From Erythrobacter litoralis (GTDB taxonomy: Bacteria; Pseudomonadota; Alphaproteobacteria; Sphingomonadales; Sphingomonadaceae), in contig NZ_SOSI01000003.1 of the NCBI RefSeq assembly GCF_029760855.1, positions 372,001 through 436,000 on the forward strand: 64,000 nt of DNA. The letters run 5' to 3'. Position 1 is the stretch's first letter; every line of letters begins with the position of its first letter. The notes under the pieces are model-generated. The model had not been told where the DNA came from. It ran no database searches and was given only the letters and a program-made list of their open reading frames with translations. Position numbers and translations under genes: made by a program. This document shows, in pieces, positions 17,710-26,352 of the stretch.

Positions 17710-18477
17710 TCATGGCATGGTCCTCAACCGCGGATGCCGCGCGAATTGCGCTAGATGACCCGGCACCATCCGATCGTATCCGATGTGATCAGCCAGCGCT
17801 CTCCACAGCGTCGCGATGACGCTTCCGTCCCCGCATGCCGCTGCCAGCTCGTATGCGTAGAGAAGGAACGTGGCACACACGTCCGTCTCGCACTTGGCCG
17901 CGCGAGGATCGTATTGGAGGCGAGGTCCGCGTTCCACCTGATGTGTTGCGGGGATACCGAGCGCTGCTGCTGCTTCCTTGAGCTTGGGATGTCTTGCTCC
18001 CCTTCCGCCAGCGAGGTGCCTCATGACATCGAAGGAGCCCAAGCTGCGAGCGTTCAGGAGACCGGCCTTGTCGAAAAGCCCATGCGCTATGGCCCGCCGT
18101 CTAAGGATCGGTAGATCGAACGCCTCTCCGTTGTAGGTCACGAGCTTCGCGTCTCGTCGGCGATCGGGCTGGAGTGGTCGAAGATGCCGGACGAGCTCTC
18201 GAAGAAGATCCTCTTCTGTTGGCAGCTGCGCAACGTGGCCAATCTCGACATCGCTCACGACTATCGTGAGAAGATCATCGACGGACCACTTCGGGCCTTT
18301 TCTCTCAGCAACGAGGATTGTTGCCACATCTATTCTCGAGACCGCCCAGCTTGATTCCCGGATTGGTTTGCGCGAGTTGAGGAGGATGGCAGCGCTGGGG
18401 TCTGGAGAAACCTCGAGATCCAGCACGCAGATCCTGTCAGGCATGACGCCCGACCTGCATAGTTGGGATGACGACAT
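17710..18477 (-). CDS. DEDD-family 3'-5' exonuclease (PolB-exo-like)
   Basis: A 255-residue protein with AAGGA before its ATG. Exonuclease I VLDLEVS supplies the D-x-E pair (about 18-24), Exo II is TYNGEAFDLPILRRRA (about 113-128), and Exo III is near KCETDVCATFLLY (about 200-212). This matches the family B polymerase-like stand-alone exonucleases of the RNase H fold. It is divergent from the 190-aa protein with a 44-bp gap. It may process nucleic acids in defence or in element replication. Confidence 0.72.
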   Translation of the reverse strand: MSSSQLCRSGVMPDRICVLDLEVSPDPSAAILLNSRKPIRESSWAVSRIDVATILVAERKGPKWSVDDLLTIVVSDVEIGHVAQLPTEEDLLRELVRHLRPLQPDRRRDAKLVTYNGEAFDLPILRRRAIAHGLFDKAGLLNARSLGSFDVMRHLAGGRGARHPKLKEAAAALGIPATHQVERGPRLQYDPRAAKCETDVCATFLLYAYELAAACGDGSVIATLWRALADHIGYDRMVPGHLAQFARHPRLRTMP

Positions 18478-18521
18478 TCAATGTATCCTTTCGATCGTGA
18501 ATTGATTTCGGAGCAATTTTC

Positions 18522-19094
18522 GTGGTGAGGGATTCCGCCCAGCTGAGAGTGGGCAGTGCCGGCATGGTGCGCGTCCTGCAGGAAATCTTCGGGTGGGAGG
18601 CAGACAGCGAGACGCGGCTGGTCGCGCGCGTGAAGCAGTTCAAGAAGAATGGAATTCCGCTGCCCGAACGACGGGGAAGAGGGTTCAATGTGTCCTATGG
18701 CCCACGGGAGGCGGCTCGGCTTGCGGTCGGGTTCGCCATGCTGGATTCAGGCATGGCAACCCACGCGGCCTGCGAGGCTTTGAAACTTGGATCTGCCGAT
18801 CTTGAAGAGGCGCTCGACCTTGCGGTTCGCGGTAAAGGTCGTGCAACGATTGCAGTGCCGGGATCGGAACTGCGAATTTACAGATCTCGAGAAGCAGTCC
18901 TGACTGAAGGCAGCCGCATCATGCGGGACCATGCAGAATTGCTTTCCGCGCACTCGGAGCCGAACGGCTTCAGATCATACGCGAACATTCTCGTCGACGT
19001 CTCTGCCTTGGTGGATGCCTTCACTCTTGCGTTCGCCAACGAAGTCGGCGTGGACAGGAACAGCGTTGTTCTCGCCCTTCGGGAATCCGACTGA
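18522..19094 (+). CDS. Putative DNA-binding protein, 190 aa
   Basis: GTG start with GGAG upstream. The N-terminal third (MVRVLQEIFGWEADSETR, then a Lys/Arg-rich QFKKNGIPLPERRGRG) looks like a winged-helix or MerR-type DNA-binding region; the rest is helical and unrecognised. It diverges from the exonuclease gene across only 44 bp and so is a good candidate for its regulator. Family not recognised. Confidence 0.5.
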   Translation: MVRDSAQLRVGSAGMVRVLQEIFGWEADSETRLVARVKQFKKNGIPLPERRGRGFNVSYGPREAARLAVGFAMLDSGMATHAACEALKLGSADLEEALDLAVRGKGRATIAVPGSELRIYRSREAVLTEGSRIMRDHAELLSAHSEPNGFRSYANILVDVSALVDAFTLAFANEVGVDRNSVVLALRESD

Positions 19095-19244
19095 TTGGAT
19101 ACAGTTTCGGGGACCGTCGGCAGTTCCCTTGCAGAAGGTTGCGATCGGTTAACCTGAGCCATGAACGTTCTGGCAGCTATTTGGTCGCAGTTTCGTTATG
19201 CTCAGGGCATTCGACCAACGAAGATCACTCGGCGAGCAAGCGAC

Positions 19245-19270
19245 GCCGGGTCGCCTTCTGACGACCCGGC
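19245..19270. terminator. Hairpin between convergent genes
   Basis: GCCGGGTCG and CGACCCGGC form a perfect 9-bp stem with an 8-base loop. It lies between the plus-strand 190-aa gene and the convergent minus-strand gene ending at 19283. It lacks a clean U-tract, having CTTCTTCCC on the plus side, so termination efficiency is uncertain. Confidence 0.5.
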
Positions 19271-19282
19271 AGCTTCTTCCCT

Positions 19283-19807
19283 TCAGGCAGCGATGGCTCG
19301 TTGCGGGAGGTCGAAGACGTCGCCGCGGTTCCACTGTTCGAGCTGGATCGTGGCGAGCCGGTTGCAGGCACGCACCATCCCTTCCTTGCCATCCTCGAAG
19401 TTAGTCGCTGGCGAAGCCGCTACGTGATGAAGACGGTGGTCGTCGTCGAATCGCAAACACCCTAGGCTGAAGCCGTCCGGCACGAGCACCGCCCGGTCGT
19501 CGTTCTCGCCAAGCCAGAGCATGGTGTTCTCGTAGAAGCGCATCTGGCCGGCGATCTCCACGACGACGCCGATCTGGGGAACCTGTGGGGCGTCCGTCGA
19601 CTGGTGGATCCACAGCAGCGGCTTGCCAGAGTCCCTGACCTGTTCGGCGAAGTGCATGAGACCAGCCAGACTGGCCAGGGGGCCACACAGCATGAGGTCG
19701 ACCTTGGTTGTGAATTCGGCGAATTGCCCCGGTCCGCCACCCAGGATGTGGGCAAGGCCGGCGAGATAGTTTGCGATGCGTTTCACCTGCTGTTCGTCGT
19801 AGATCAT
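19283..19807 (-). CDS. Hypothetical protein, 174 aa
   Basis: A soluble alpha/beta protein with a GGAGA ribosome site. It has no recognised domain. Features visible: LAGLAHILGGGPGQF near the start, a long central beta-rich part and a His-Asp rich loop (RFDDDHRLHHVA). It stands alone downstream of a poorly coding stretch. No function can be supported. Confidence 0.5.
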   Translation of the reverse strand: MIYDEQQVKRIANYLAGLAHILGGGPGQFAEFTTKVDLMLCGPLASLAGLMHFAEQVRDSGKPLLWIHQSTDAPQVPQIGVVVEIAGQMRFYENTMLWLGENDDRAVLVPDGFSLGCLRFDDDHRLHHVAASPATNFEDGKEGMVRACNRLATIQLEQWNRGDVFDLPQRAIAA

Positions 19808-20426
19808 ATGTCTTCTCCATGGACCGCGGGGATCGCGTGTCCTTTTCCGCTCTCTTCAGGAGAGCCACCCCCTTCCTTCTGAAGAAGTTTCCAGACAGAT
19901 CATGCCGATCTGCGATCCTCCGAGGCATGATGCCGGAGCCCGGAGTCTCCGGCTCGAGGACGATTGATCGTTGAAGACGATTTCTCGCAGGTTTGTGGAC
20001 GAACGATCCAACTGGCGCTTTTTCTCGCTCAAGGCTCACCAAGGATCGGCCACATTCCGCGACCGAACAGATTCCGGGGATTGATGGCGCGCTCGGGTTC
20101 GGGGAACCCGTATAGCTTGCGTTGCACAGCCCAGTCCGTCGGAACGTTCGAATTCAACAGCACCTTGCTGTTGAGCCCAGCCGGTTGGGTGCCATCGAAG
20201 ACGGCTATCACGACACTGGGCACCAAATGTTTTATCCGCTCGCCAAACGGCATTTGCCTCCGCTGAGTAGGCTGATCTGCGCATTGGAGCCCGGCGGGTC
20301 GCTCGCTAATGCCGATCGTATCGACCGAGGCCTATCGGGTCGGTTCTCGAGCGCCTGCATGTTCCACATCTCGACTACGAATTGGCAGAAACCCCTGTCT
20401 ACGTCATGTCGATCGCGACAGTTCGA
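19808..20426. other. Gene-poor stretch in island
   Basis: About 620 bp between the 174-aa gene and the dCTP-deaminase-like gene. It contains one weak minus-strand frame (20029-20253, listed separately) and no other frame with a good start or family signal. It may be decayed coding sequence. Confidence 0.4.
20029..20253 (-). CDS. Possible small gene or gene fragment, 74 aa
   Basis: The predicted peptide has a hydrophobic centre (HLVPSVVIAVFDGTQ) and a tail AINPRNLFGRGMWP, and looks more protein-like than the other frames. The tail is faintly like the C-terminus of FAD-linked oxidases, so it could be a remnant. GGAGG lies very close to the start. Real status uncertain. Confidence 0.25.
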   Translation of the reverse strand: MPFGERIKHLVPSVVIAVFDGTQPAGLNSKVLLNSNVPTDWAVQRKLYGFPEPERAINPRNLFGRGMWPILGEP

Positions 20427-21062
20427 TCACTCTGCAGGACTGTCGTCGACAGTCCTGCCATGCAATCGGTCAAATATCTCGTCCTTCTTGGGGAGCTCGA
20501 CTGATGGCTTGCGTCTGCCGGAAAACGTGCCGACAGTGCCACTGTCAGCCGCGGCGGTTTCGTGCAGAAATATCTGGCAGACTTCCATGCCGGGCGAGAG
20601 AACAAGCGGGACTTCGCCGACATTCGCGAGTTCGAGGGTAAGGCAGCCAGAGAAGCGTGGATGAATGCCTGCGGCAGTCTCGATCACCAGTCCGTGACGG
20701 CCAAGAGAGGACTTCCCGGTGACATATCCAGAGAGGTCTGCCGGCAGGCTAAGCCATTCGAGAGTGACGCCGAGCACGAACCGGTTCGGGTGGAGCACGA
20801 ATTCTTCGCCGAAAGGCACGAAATGCTCCTTCGTGTTCATCGGCCGATGGGTGGACCTTTGCTTCTCAGTCGAATGATAGAGAGGGTAGTATCGATCCTG
20901 TGATTGTCGGAAGGAACGGAACCAGCGACCCAGCCTGAGGTCTACGGACGTGCCGCCGCGATTGACGGCTCGAGTGCTGTCGGGAGCTGGAACGATCGAG
21001 ATACGCGAATTGTCCGGCGCATCGGGATTCAGTCGCTCGAAAATCTGGACTACGCTAAGCAT
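20427..21062 (-). CDS. dCTP deaminase / dUTPase-fold protein
   Basis: A 211-residue protein using ATG 21062. The C-terminal half is clearly Dcd-like: KSSLGRHG (Ser118, Arg122), then IHPRFSGC and LTLELANVGEVPL (Glu144), so the catalytic Ser, Arg and Glu of dCTP deaminases are conserved. The N-terminal 70 residues differ from housekeeping Dcd. Bacterial Dcd homologues are established anti-phage nucleotide-depletion enzymes. It overlaps the HExxH protease gene upstream and is the last gene of a three-gene operon, which supports a conflict-system role over housekeeping. Confidence 0.8.
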   Translation of the reverse strand: MLSVVQIFERLNPDAPDNSRISIVPAPDSTRAVNRGGTSVDLRLGRWFRSFRQSQDRYYPLYHSTEKQRSTHRPMNTKEHFVPFGEEFVLHPNRFVLGVTLEWLSLPADLSGYVTGKSSLGRHGLVIETAAGIHPRFSGCLTLELANVGEVPLVLSPGMEVCQIFLHETAAADSGTVGTFSGRRKPSVELPKKDEIFDRLHGRTVDDSPAE

Positions 21063-22281
21063 TTGCAATCCGCGAGTTGTATTCGTTCACCTCGATGGTC
21101 TTGAGCATCAGGTCGTTTACCAGGCGACGCTCCTTCTCCTCGTCATCGCCGGCCAGACCCGATCTTTTTCTCGTGTAGTTCCAGCCAGCGGTTGCTATCG
21201 CTCCCAGCGAAGCCTTTCCGTTATACGGCACGCCCTTCTCGAAGGCGGAAAGGACTGGCGCGATGTCCTCATCTGTTGGTGCGTCGAGGGAGAGTTCGGT
21301 TGTGGTTTTCGTGAGCTTGGCCCGGAGCGGCATCATGCATGCATCGACGATCTCGTTCACGACTGAGAACATGTCCCTCCTTCTCGAATCGACGGGCTTC
21401 TCCTTCCAGCGTTCGTAGACCTCGCCATCGACCTCAATTCCGAGCGCTTCCGACTGCTCCTGCAAGATATGCAGCCTTTTTCGTTCACTCGGATAGTTCA
21501 GGTCCTGCGGATAGCCCGAAGGGGCCAGAAGGTATTCGTAGGCATACAGATAGGAAGCACCGAAGATCTGAAGACCGAGCAGGTCGGAAGCGATTTCCTC
21601 GAGCTGTCTGAGTGCGCGCTTTGCGCAAGTGTCCTGAACGATGGAAATTCCGAGATCGTTCATGCCGAATTCGTCGAGAAGCCTTCTGGTCCGCGCCTCG
21701 TCGGCTTCGAGAACTTGCGAGGTTTCCTTGCGAATCCGCTGTTCGAGATCCTCGGCGAAATCGTGTCTGGTCCAGATCGAGTGACCGATTTCGTGACCGG
21801 CAAGCGGGGCGACCAGCATGTTGCCAGCGTCTGTCGCCGGGGTTCCGATGAGAACGAAGTTTGGCAGACTGTCGATGTTGCGCGGATATGTGAACGGTAT
21901 GAAGTTCCACTCGGCCGATATCAGCACACGCGCCTGATCGCCGATGACCTTCCTGATGAGCGCACGGAGCGGATCATGAAGCTCGAATGCATTTCGCACG
22001 TTCGTCGATCGAAGGATGAAACCGAGAAAATGCGTGTGCCTTTCCACGACTTCCATGATCTGGAAACATGCCTTGTCGATGACCTCTTCATCGAAATTGG
22101 GAGGAAGTTCGAGGTTTGCCGCCTCGTTCCGAGCGAACTCTTCCAGCCCGTCCAGAGCGAGTTCGAAATCCTTGTGTGGAAAGCTGCTGGCTCTCAGCTG
22201 ATCGATCTGCGCGAGAAAGGCGTCAATCCGGCGCCTAGCGTAGGCAAGTCTCAGCTTCGAGACTGTCGTCTGATCGACCAT
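21055..22281 (-). CDS. HExxH zinc metalloprotease-like protein
   Basis: A 408-residue protein with a zincin motif AGHEIGHSIW (His163, Glu164, His167) and a probable third ligand in EEIASDLLG (about 228-236), the gluzincin arrangement. No signal peptide or membrane span, so it is probably cytosolic. It overlaps the upstream 148-aa gene by 47 bases and the Dcd-like gene by 8 bases. A proteolytic switch that activates or limits the deaminase is a reasonable hypothesis; the natural substrate is unknown. Confidence 0.72.
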   Translation of the reverse strand: MVDQTTVSKLRLAYARRRIDAFLAQIDQLRASSFPHKDFELALDGLEEFARNEAANLELPPNFDEEVIDKACFQIMEVVERHTHFLGFILRSTNVRNAFELHDPLRALIRKVIGDQARVLISAEWNFIPFTYPRNIDSLPNFVLIGTPATDAGNMLVAPLAGHEIGHSIWTRHDFAEDLEQRIRKETSQVLEADEARTRRLLDEFGMNDLGISIVQDTCAKRALRQLEEIASDLLGLQIFGASYLYAYEYLLAPSGYPQDLNYPSERKRLHILQEQSEALGIEVDGEVYERWKEKPVDSRRRDMFSVVNEIVDACMMPLRAKLTKTTTELSLDAPTDEDIAPVLSAFEKGVPYNGKASLGAIATAGWNYTRKRSGLAGDDEEKERRLVNDLMLKTIEVNEYNSRIANA

Positions 22282-22681
22282 CCCTGCCCCTCTCGACCGG
22301 ATACTGAGTGAATTCCTCGTGCAGGAAGAGACAGAGCTTCACCATCTCTGACAGGCCTTCATGACCCGGATCGACATCTTCTTCGGCAACCCTGCGCAGC
22401 TTGCCCACGGCTCCGTCGATGAAGGTCTGAAGATCGCCTTCACTGCTTGCGGTCTTTCCTGACGAAATGTAGACCTTGGCGTAGGGTTCGACAAAACCGA
22501 CGCGCAGACCGTAGGCCTCTGACCCATCGGATCGCTCGAGAGTGGTTTCGTCGAGCGCGTCCGCAAGCAACCTTATCGGCGAAAGGTTGGCCCTCTCCTG
22601 CCGACGCAGATGTTCCATCTGAATAGCTGACTTGAGCGCGAGGCTTCCGATCGCGAACTTGGACAGCACCGTATCAGCCAT
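22235..22681 (-). CDS. Hypothetical protein, first gene of Dcd/protease operon
   Basis: A 148-residue protein with no recognised domain. It is helical at both ends, with a middle segment GLRVGFVEPYAKVYISSG that looks like a beta-hairpin. It overlaps the metalloprotease gene by 47 bases, which argues for a fixed operon. It may be the sensor or the protease target. Confidence 0.55.
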   Translation of the reverse strand: MADTVLSKFAIGSLALKSAIQMEHLRRQERANLSPIRLLADALDETTLERSDGSEAYGLRVGFVEPYAKVYISSGKTASSEGDLQTFIDGAVGKLRRVAEEDVDPGHEGLSEMVKLCLFLHEEFTQYPVERGRDGRSDDSLEAETCLR

Positions 22682-22741
22682 GATGACAGTCTCGCTTCAT
22701 TCTTTCCGTTTTCCCAATACTAGCTCCAAAACACGTTTGAC

Positions 22742-23083
22742 TCAAGCTGAGTCACCCATTCCAACCCATTGGGCCAGCTCTCTGGCATCCACTTCTCGCA
22801 GAAGAATTCCTCGGCATGCCGCTGAAACGCTCAACTTTGCCTTCTTGGCATGACGCCTGAAAGCCTTCTGATATTTTTCCGGGACCCGATGAGCTGTCAC
22901 CTTCGCTGAGCCCGAGTTCGTCGAAATGCTTGCGACATCCTTGAGATTTCGCTTGAGTCGCAATTCACGACGTATCAGCAGATTGAGCAGGCCGCTAGCG
23001 TCCAGGCCAAGCTCATCGGCGTAGGCGCCAACCTTTTGTCGGTCATTGTCCGACAGATGGGCGCTCATCTGAGGCAGTTTCAT
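22742..23083 (-). CDS. Ribbon-helix-helix-like protein, two repeats
   Basis: A 113-residue protein holding two copies of an RHH-like pattern: SAHLSDNDRQKVGAYADELG (about 7-26) and TAHRVPEKYQKAFRRHAKKA (about 63-82), each followed by a helix ending LIRRE or ILLRE. Two RHH units in one chain could form an intramolecular DNA-binding dimer. Start and upstream stop overlap by four bases (ATGA) with the hydrolase gene, so it is the last gene of the subtilase/hydrolase operon. Likely its regulator, or a mobilisation-type factor. Confidence 0.55.
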   Translation of the reverse strand: MKLPQMSAHLSDNDRQKVGAYADELGLDASGLLNLLIRRELRLKRNLKDVASISTNSGSAKVTAHRVPEKYQKAFRRHAKKAKLSVSAACRGILLREVDARELAQWVGMGDSA

Positions 23084-24399
23084 GTCATCGTCTTGCTGAT
23101 GGCCGATGCGACGAGTTCCGCCACCTCGCGATTGGTCACATCGTTGTGGTTTGAGACGATCTCGTCAACCATGACGTTGTTCACCTTTCCGCGGACCAGG
23201 CCGATCTGTCCGCCTTTCATTACGGAATGATCGACGACCTCGCTTTCGTCGAGGTTCAGCGCTCCATTCGCTCCGATCCCGCCATGAAGATCGTCCGGTC
23301 CTCCAATCAGCGATGTTCCAGTAAAACCTGCGGTGACGTCGCCTGCCGCAGTCGACGCGACAGCGTAGAAGAGACTTACAGCGGTATCCTTGTGCGTATG
23401 AGTGACCAGCACCGGTCCCGAGACGACCTTCTCGGAAACGACCTTGCGAAAATGCCCGTCAAGAAGGTCAGCCCCGATCTGTCGGCCAAATCCATTGTGG
23501 GAGAACGCGCCTTGCAGCAGCGCAAGGGTGGAAATTGAGTTCGCGGGCATTTCGTTCGCAACGGATGTCACGACACGCGCACCGAAACTATGGCCGACCA
23601 GATGGATCCTCTTTTCGGAAAGACCGGATTTCTTCAACAGGAGGCCGAGCTGCGATCCAACGGTTCCCGCTCTCTTTTTCATCTCGAAGTAGGTCGCCTG
23701 GTTCAGGATGGAAGCAACTGCCGCCTTTGCTCCGGAAAGCCGAAACCATCCGCCGCGTCGGCGATCGGAGAATCCCGCCAAGGTTTCTTCGTTTCCGCTT
23801 GCCGGATCATGGACCGTGAGCTCGCCTCCGGTAGCGAGTATCTCCAGTAGCTCGTCTCCCGGCACCTCCAGGAGCGCAGCGTGTTGCCTTTTCACCTCGG
23901 CATCGGGACTATCCTCGAGCAGGATCTTTCTGATATCTGACAGAAAGCTTTCAGCAGCCTCTCCACCATCCGCTGCCCTCATCGCCAGGGCGGCAAAGTG
24001 GTTTGCGTCCAGCCCCATATGCCTTGCGAAGCCTTTGGCATAGGCCTCTAGCTTTTCGTTTTCGATCTCGTCGTCGCTGAATCCTGCAACGCCTCCAGCA
24101 TCATCTGACTGGTGTTCGATCGGCAGTAGCGTCATGTCCGGCCGGTAACGGAACGCAGGCCAGAAGATTCCCACGATCGCAACTTCTGGAGATTTGAACC
24201 TTTGAGGGGCAATCGAGCCCATGTTGCTAATTAGGTCGGTGTATAGTTTCGTCGCCGCGTCGTGATCGTTCTTCCAGCCATGGCTCAGGAAGATCACATC
24301 GGTCACTCCGTTATCGAAGGCCGGCAGACCGGGTGTCGCGATTTTGCCTGAAGCATCGACATGCAGTTCGTGAAACGGAAGTCCAGCGATCACCGACAT
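23080..24399 (-). CDS. Alpha/beta hydrolase (lipase/esterase-like), 439 aa
   Basis: Start at ATG 24399, ten bases after the subtilase stop. IFLSHGWKND (about 31-40) forms the oxyanion strand-loop, and HLVGHSFGARVV (nucleophile Ser in GHSFG, about 275-283) is the nucleophile elbow. A late VSNHNDVTNRE could supply the catalytic His. No signal peptide. It is sandwiched between a subtilase and an RHH-like gene with overlapping or close ends. Subtilases are established partners in some defence systems (IetAS); a hydrolase in that place is unusual. Confidence 0.72.
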   Translation of the reverse strand: MSVIAGLPFHELHVDASGKIATPGLPAFDNGVTDVIFLSHGWKNDHDAATKLYTDLISNMGSIAPQRFKSPEVAIVGIFWPAFRYRPDMTLLPIEHQSDDAGGVAGFSDDEIENEKLEAYAKGFARHMGLDANHFAALAMRAADGGEAAESFLSDIRKILLEDSPDAEVKRQHAALLEVPGDELLEILATGGELTVHDPASGNEETLAGFSDRRRGGWFRLSGAKAAVASILNQATYFEMKKRAGTVGSQLGLLLKKSGLSEKRIHLVGHSFGARVVTSVANEMPANSISTLALLQGAFSHNGFGRQIGADLLDGHFRKVVSEKVVSGPVLVTHTHKDTAVSLFYAVASTAAGDVTAGFTGTSLIGGPDDLHGGIGANGALNLDESEVVDHSVMKGGQIGLVRGKVNNVMVDEIVSNHNDVTNREVAELVASAISKTMT

Positions 24400-24409
24400 G
24401 GGTTCGTCT

Positions 24410-25942
24410 CTAGACCGACTGGAATGCGCGCATGAGATCGACAAGGCCTGCACCTTGAAACTCGCGAGACCGGCCGAGATCGGTGCAGCTTTCCGCGAAA
24501 ATCCGTTTCACCTCCTCGGGCTTCCCGATGAACTCCTTTTTCTTGGAGAGAAAGGCGGCAACGGCGCCGGTTACATGGGGTGCCGCCACGCTCGTTCCGC
24601 TATCGTCACGGAAATAGACGACATCGCTCTTCTCTTTGGAAGCACTGGCTTTCAGGAGCCTACCAAGTTCGCGTGAGCCTGCTGCAGCACACGACATGAC
24701 CCTTTCACCCGGTGCCACGAGATCGGGCTTCGGACGCCCGTCGGTCGTAGGCCCTCGAGACGAGAAATACGAAATTCCGTGCGTATGGGGCGAGTCACGA
24801 TGCGTGGCTCCCACAGTGATTGCATTCTGTGCGTTGCCGGGGTCGTTGATGGATTGAACGGATATGCGCCTATAGGTCGACCGTCCCTCGGTCACTACCA
24901 TGGCGGAACCGTCATTCCCTGCCGCCGCAACAACGACAACACCGGTTCGGACTAGTCGGTCAACGGTCACGCAAAGCGGAGACTGCCCCGCAGAATACCA
25001 AGTGGCGTCGAAGGAGTAACCTAGGCTCAGGTTTACGCAGTGGATCCGGTGCTCGCGACCGTAGTCATTCAGTTCCTCGACCTTTTCCAGAGCTCCGATC
25101 AGAGAACTCGTCAGACCTTCTCCGCTCTTCGACACGACCTTGAGGCTGACGATCTTCGCTTTGGGTGCAAGGCCGAGTATGCGCATGCCGCTCACTGCCT
25201 CTTCGATGACTTCGACCTTCTTGCCATCGGATCTTGCCTTGCTCAGGTTGACCACCTTGAAGGCATCCGTGTCGGTCTCTCCTGCTATGATCCCCGCGAC
25301 ATGTGTGCCATGACCGAGTTCGTCGGTCAGTGGATCACCGTTCTCTCCAGTCAGATCTGCGTGGCCAAGGCCGGATGGCAAATCCAGGTTCCGGTAGAGC
25401 GAGAAGTGCGGATGAGAGCCATCGATACCACTGTCTGCCACTGCCACGACGATGTCTCGGCCATCGGCACCGAAGGTGTCTCTGCAGGCATCGGCTTTCA
25501 CTGTCGCCGACGACCTGTGCAGAAGAGGCTTCACGTTCTCGTCTTCCCAGATTTTTTCGAAGGGCTGCGGGCCGTCCATCGAAGCGAGCCGGTTCAACTG
25601 GGCGAGTTGCAGGTCAGCGAAGACGTAGTAGCGGCTATTAGGCTTGCGAAGCTGGTTTCCACTTACACCGATGTCTCGGAGGATCGAGATTGTTTGTTCT
25701 CGCGCTTCATCCAGTCCCGCGGCGAACTTCGGATCGAGTTGTATTATGACGGGCGTCGTTATGACCTCGTCTGAATACCGATCATCACTTTCGCCACCTC
25801 TCGGTGCCATCGATTTTTGCTCGTAAGCTCCCCCTCTGCGACGTGGGCTGTCATCGCGAGCGAAGCGCTCCATCAACTTGGGAGATATCATGAAGGGCGC
25901 AAGTCGAGCGTCAAGATCGTCCCTGTCGTCAAAATCTGACAT
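24410..25942 (-). CDS. Subtilisin-like serine protease (S8)
   Basis: A 510-residue protein using ATG 25942 with GGAG upstream. The catalytic triad is complete: VAVADSGIDGSHPHF (Asp), LGHGTHVAGIIAG (His) and DDSGTSVAAPHV (Ser). The N-terminal 150 residues probably include an I9-like propeptide region. No signal peptide is visible, so it should be cytosolic, unlike secreted subtilisins. First gene of a three-gene operon with the hydrolase and RHH-like genes. Confidence 0.88.
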   Translation of the reverse strand: MSDFDDRDDLDARLAPFMISPKLMERFARDDSPRRRGGAYEQKSMAPRGGESDDRYSDEVITTPVIIQLDPKFAAGLDEAREQTISILRDIGVSGNQLRKPNSRYYVFADLQLAQLNRLASMDGPQPFEKIWEDENVKPLLHRSSATVKADACRDTFGADGRDIVVAVADSGIDGSHPHFSLYRNLDLPSGLGHADLTGENGDPLTDELGHGTHVAGIIAGETDTDAFKVVNLSKARSDGKKVEVIEEAVSGMRILGLAPKAKIVSLKVVSKSGEGLTSSLIGALEKVEELNDYGREHRIHCVNLSLGYSFDATWYSAGQSPLCVTVDRLVRTGVVVVAAAGNDGSAMVVTEGRSTYRRISVQSINDPGNAQNAITVGATHRDSPHTHGISYFSSRGPTTDGRPKPDLVAPGERVMSCAAAGSRELGRLLKASASKEKSDVVYFRDDSGTSVAAPHVTGAVAAFLSKKKEFIGKPEEVKRIFAESCTDLGRSREFQGAGLVDLMRAFQSV

Positions 25943-26352
25943 GCTTGTCTCCAATGCTGTCCCTCGCGGGAAACGTCTTGCGACAGGATCGTCTGCGGGC
26001 GAGTCATTGGGCCAAATGCGCTGAGATGTCGAGTTGCGCCATGAAGGCTCTCTTTCGCACTCACGATCCTTTTTTATTTCGATACCCGTCCGCGGCGGTC
26101 GTGGACACCGGACATTCCCTCATCAAACTGTCATTGCTTCCGGCAAGAGACGTCGCCAGATACGGTTGGTCGGCCAATCGCGACACCTCTCGCCGACCGA
26201 CGCCTATCGTGAGATCCCAGACTCCGCGCACTTTCGCACCCGTCCTGAAGATGATGAGTCGCATGCCGGATCTGCTGCGCTTAGCTCCAGCGCCTCGACC
26301 CCACGGTTCTAATGATGTCAGCTTGATGCGCCGCATCAATTGAATGCTTTTG
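25943..26352. other. Intergenic stretch, no gene recognised
   Basis: About 400 bp between the subtilase start and the FMN reductase stop. Open frames occur on both strands but none has a convincing start, ribosome site or family resemblance. It must hold the subtilase promoter. Possibly a decayed gene. Confidence 0.4.

Noticed and set aside
21469..22311. 280-codon frame on the plus strand
   Set aside because: Opposite the HExxH protease; no motif of its own.
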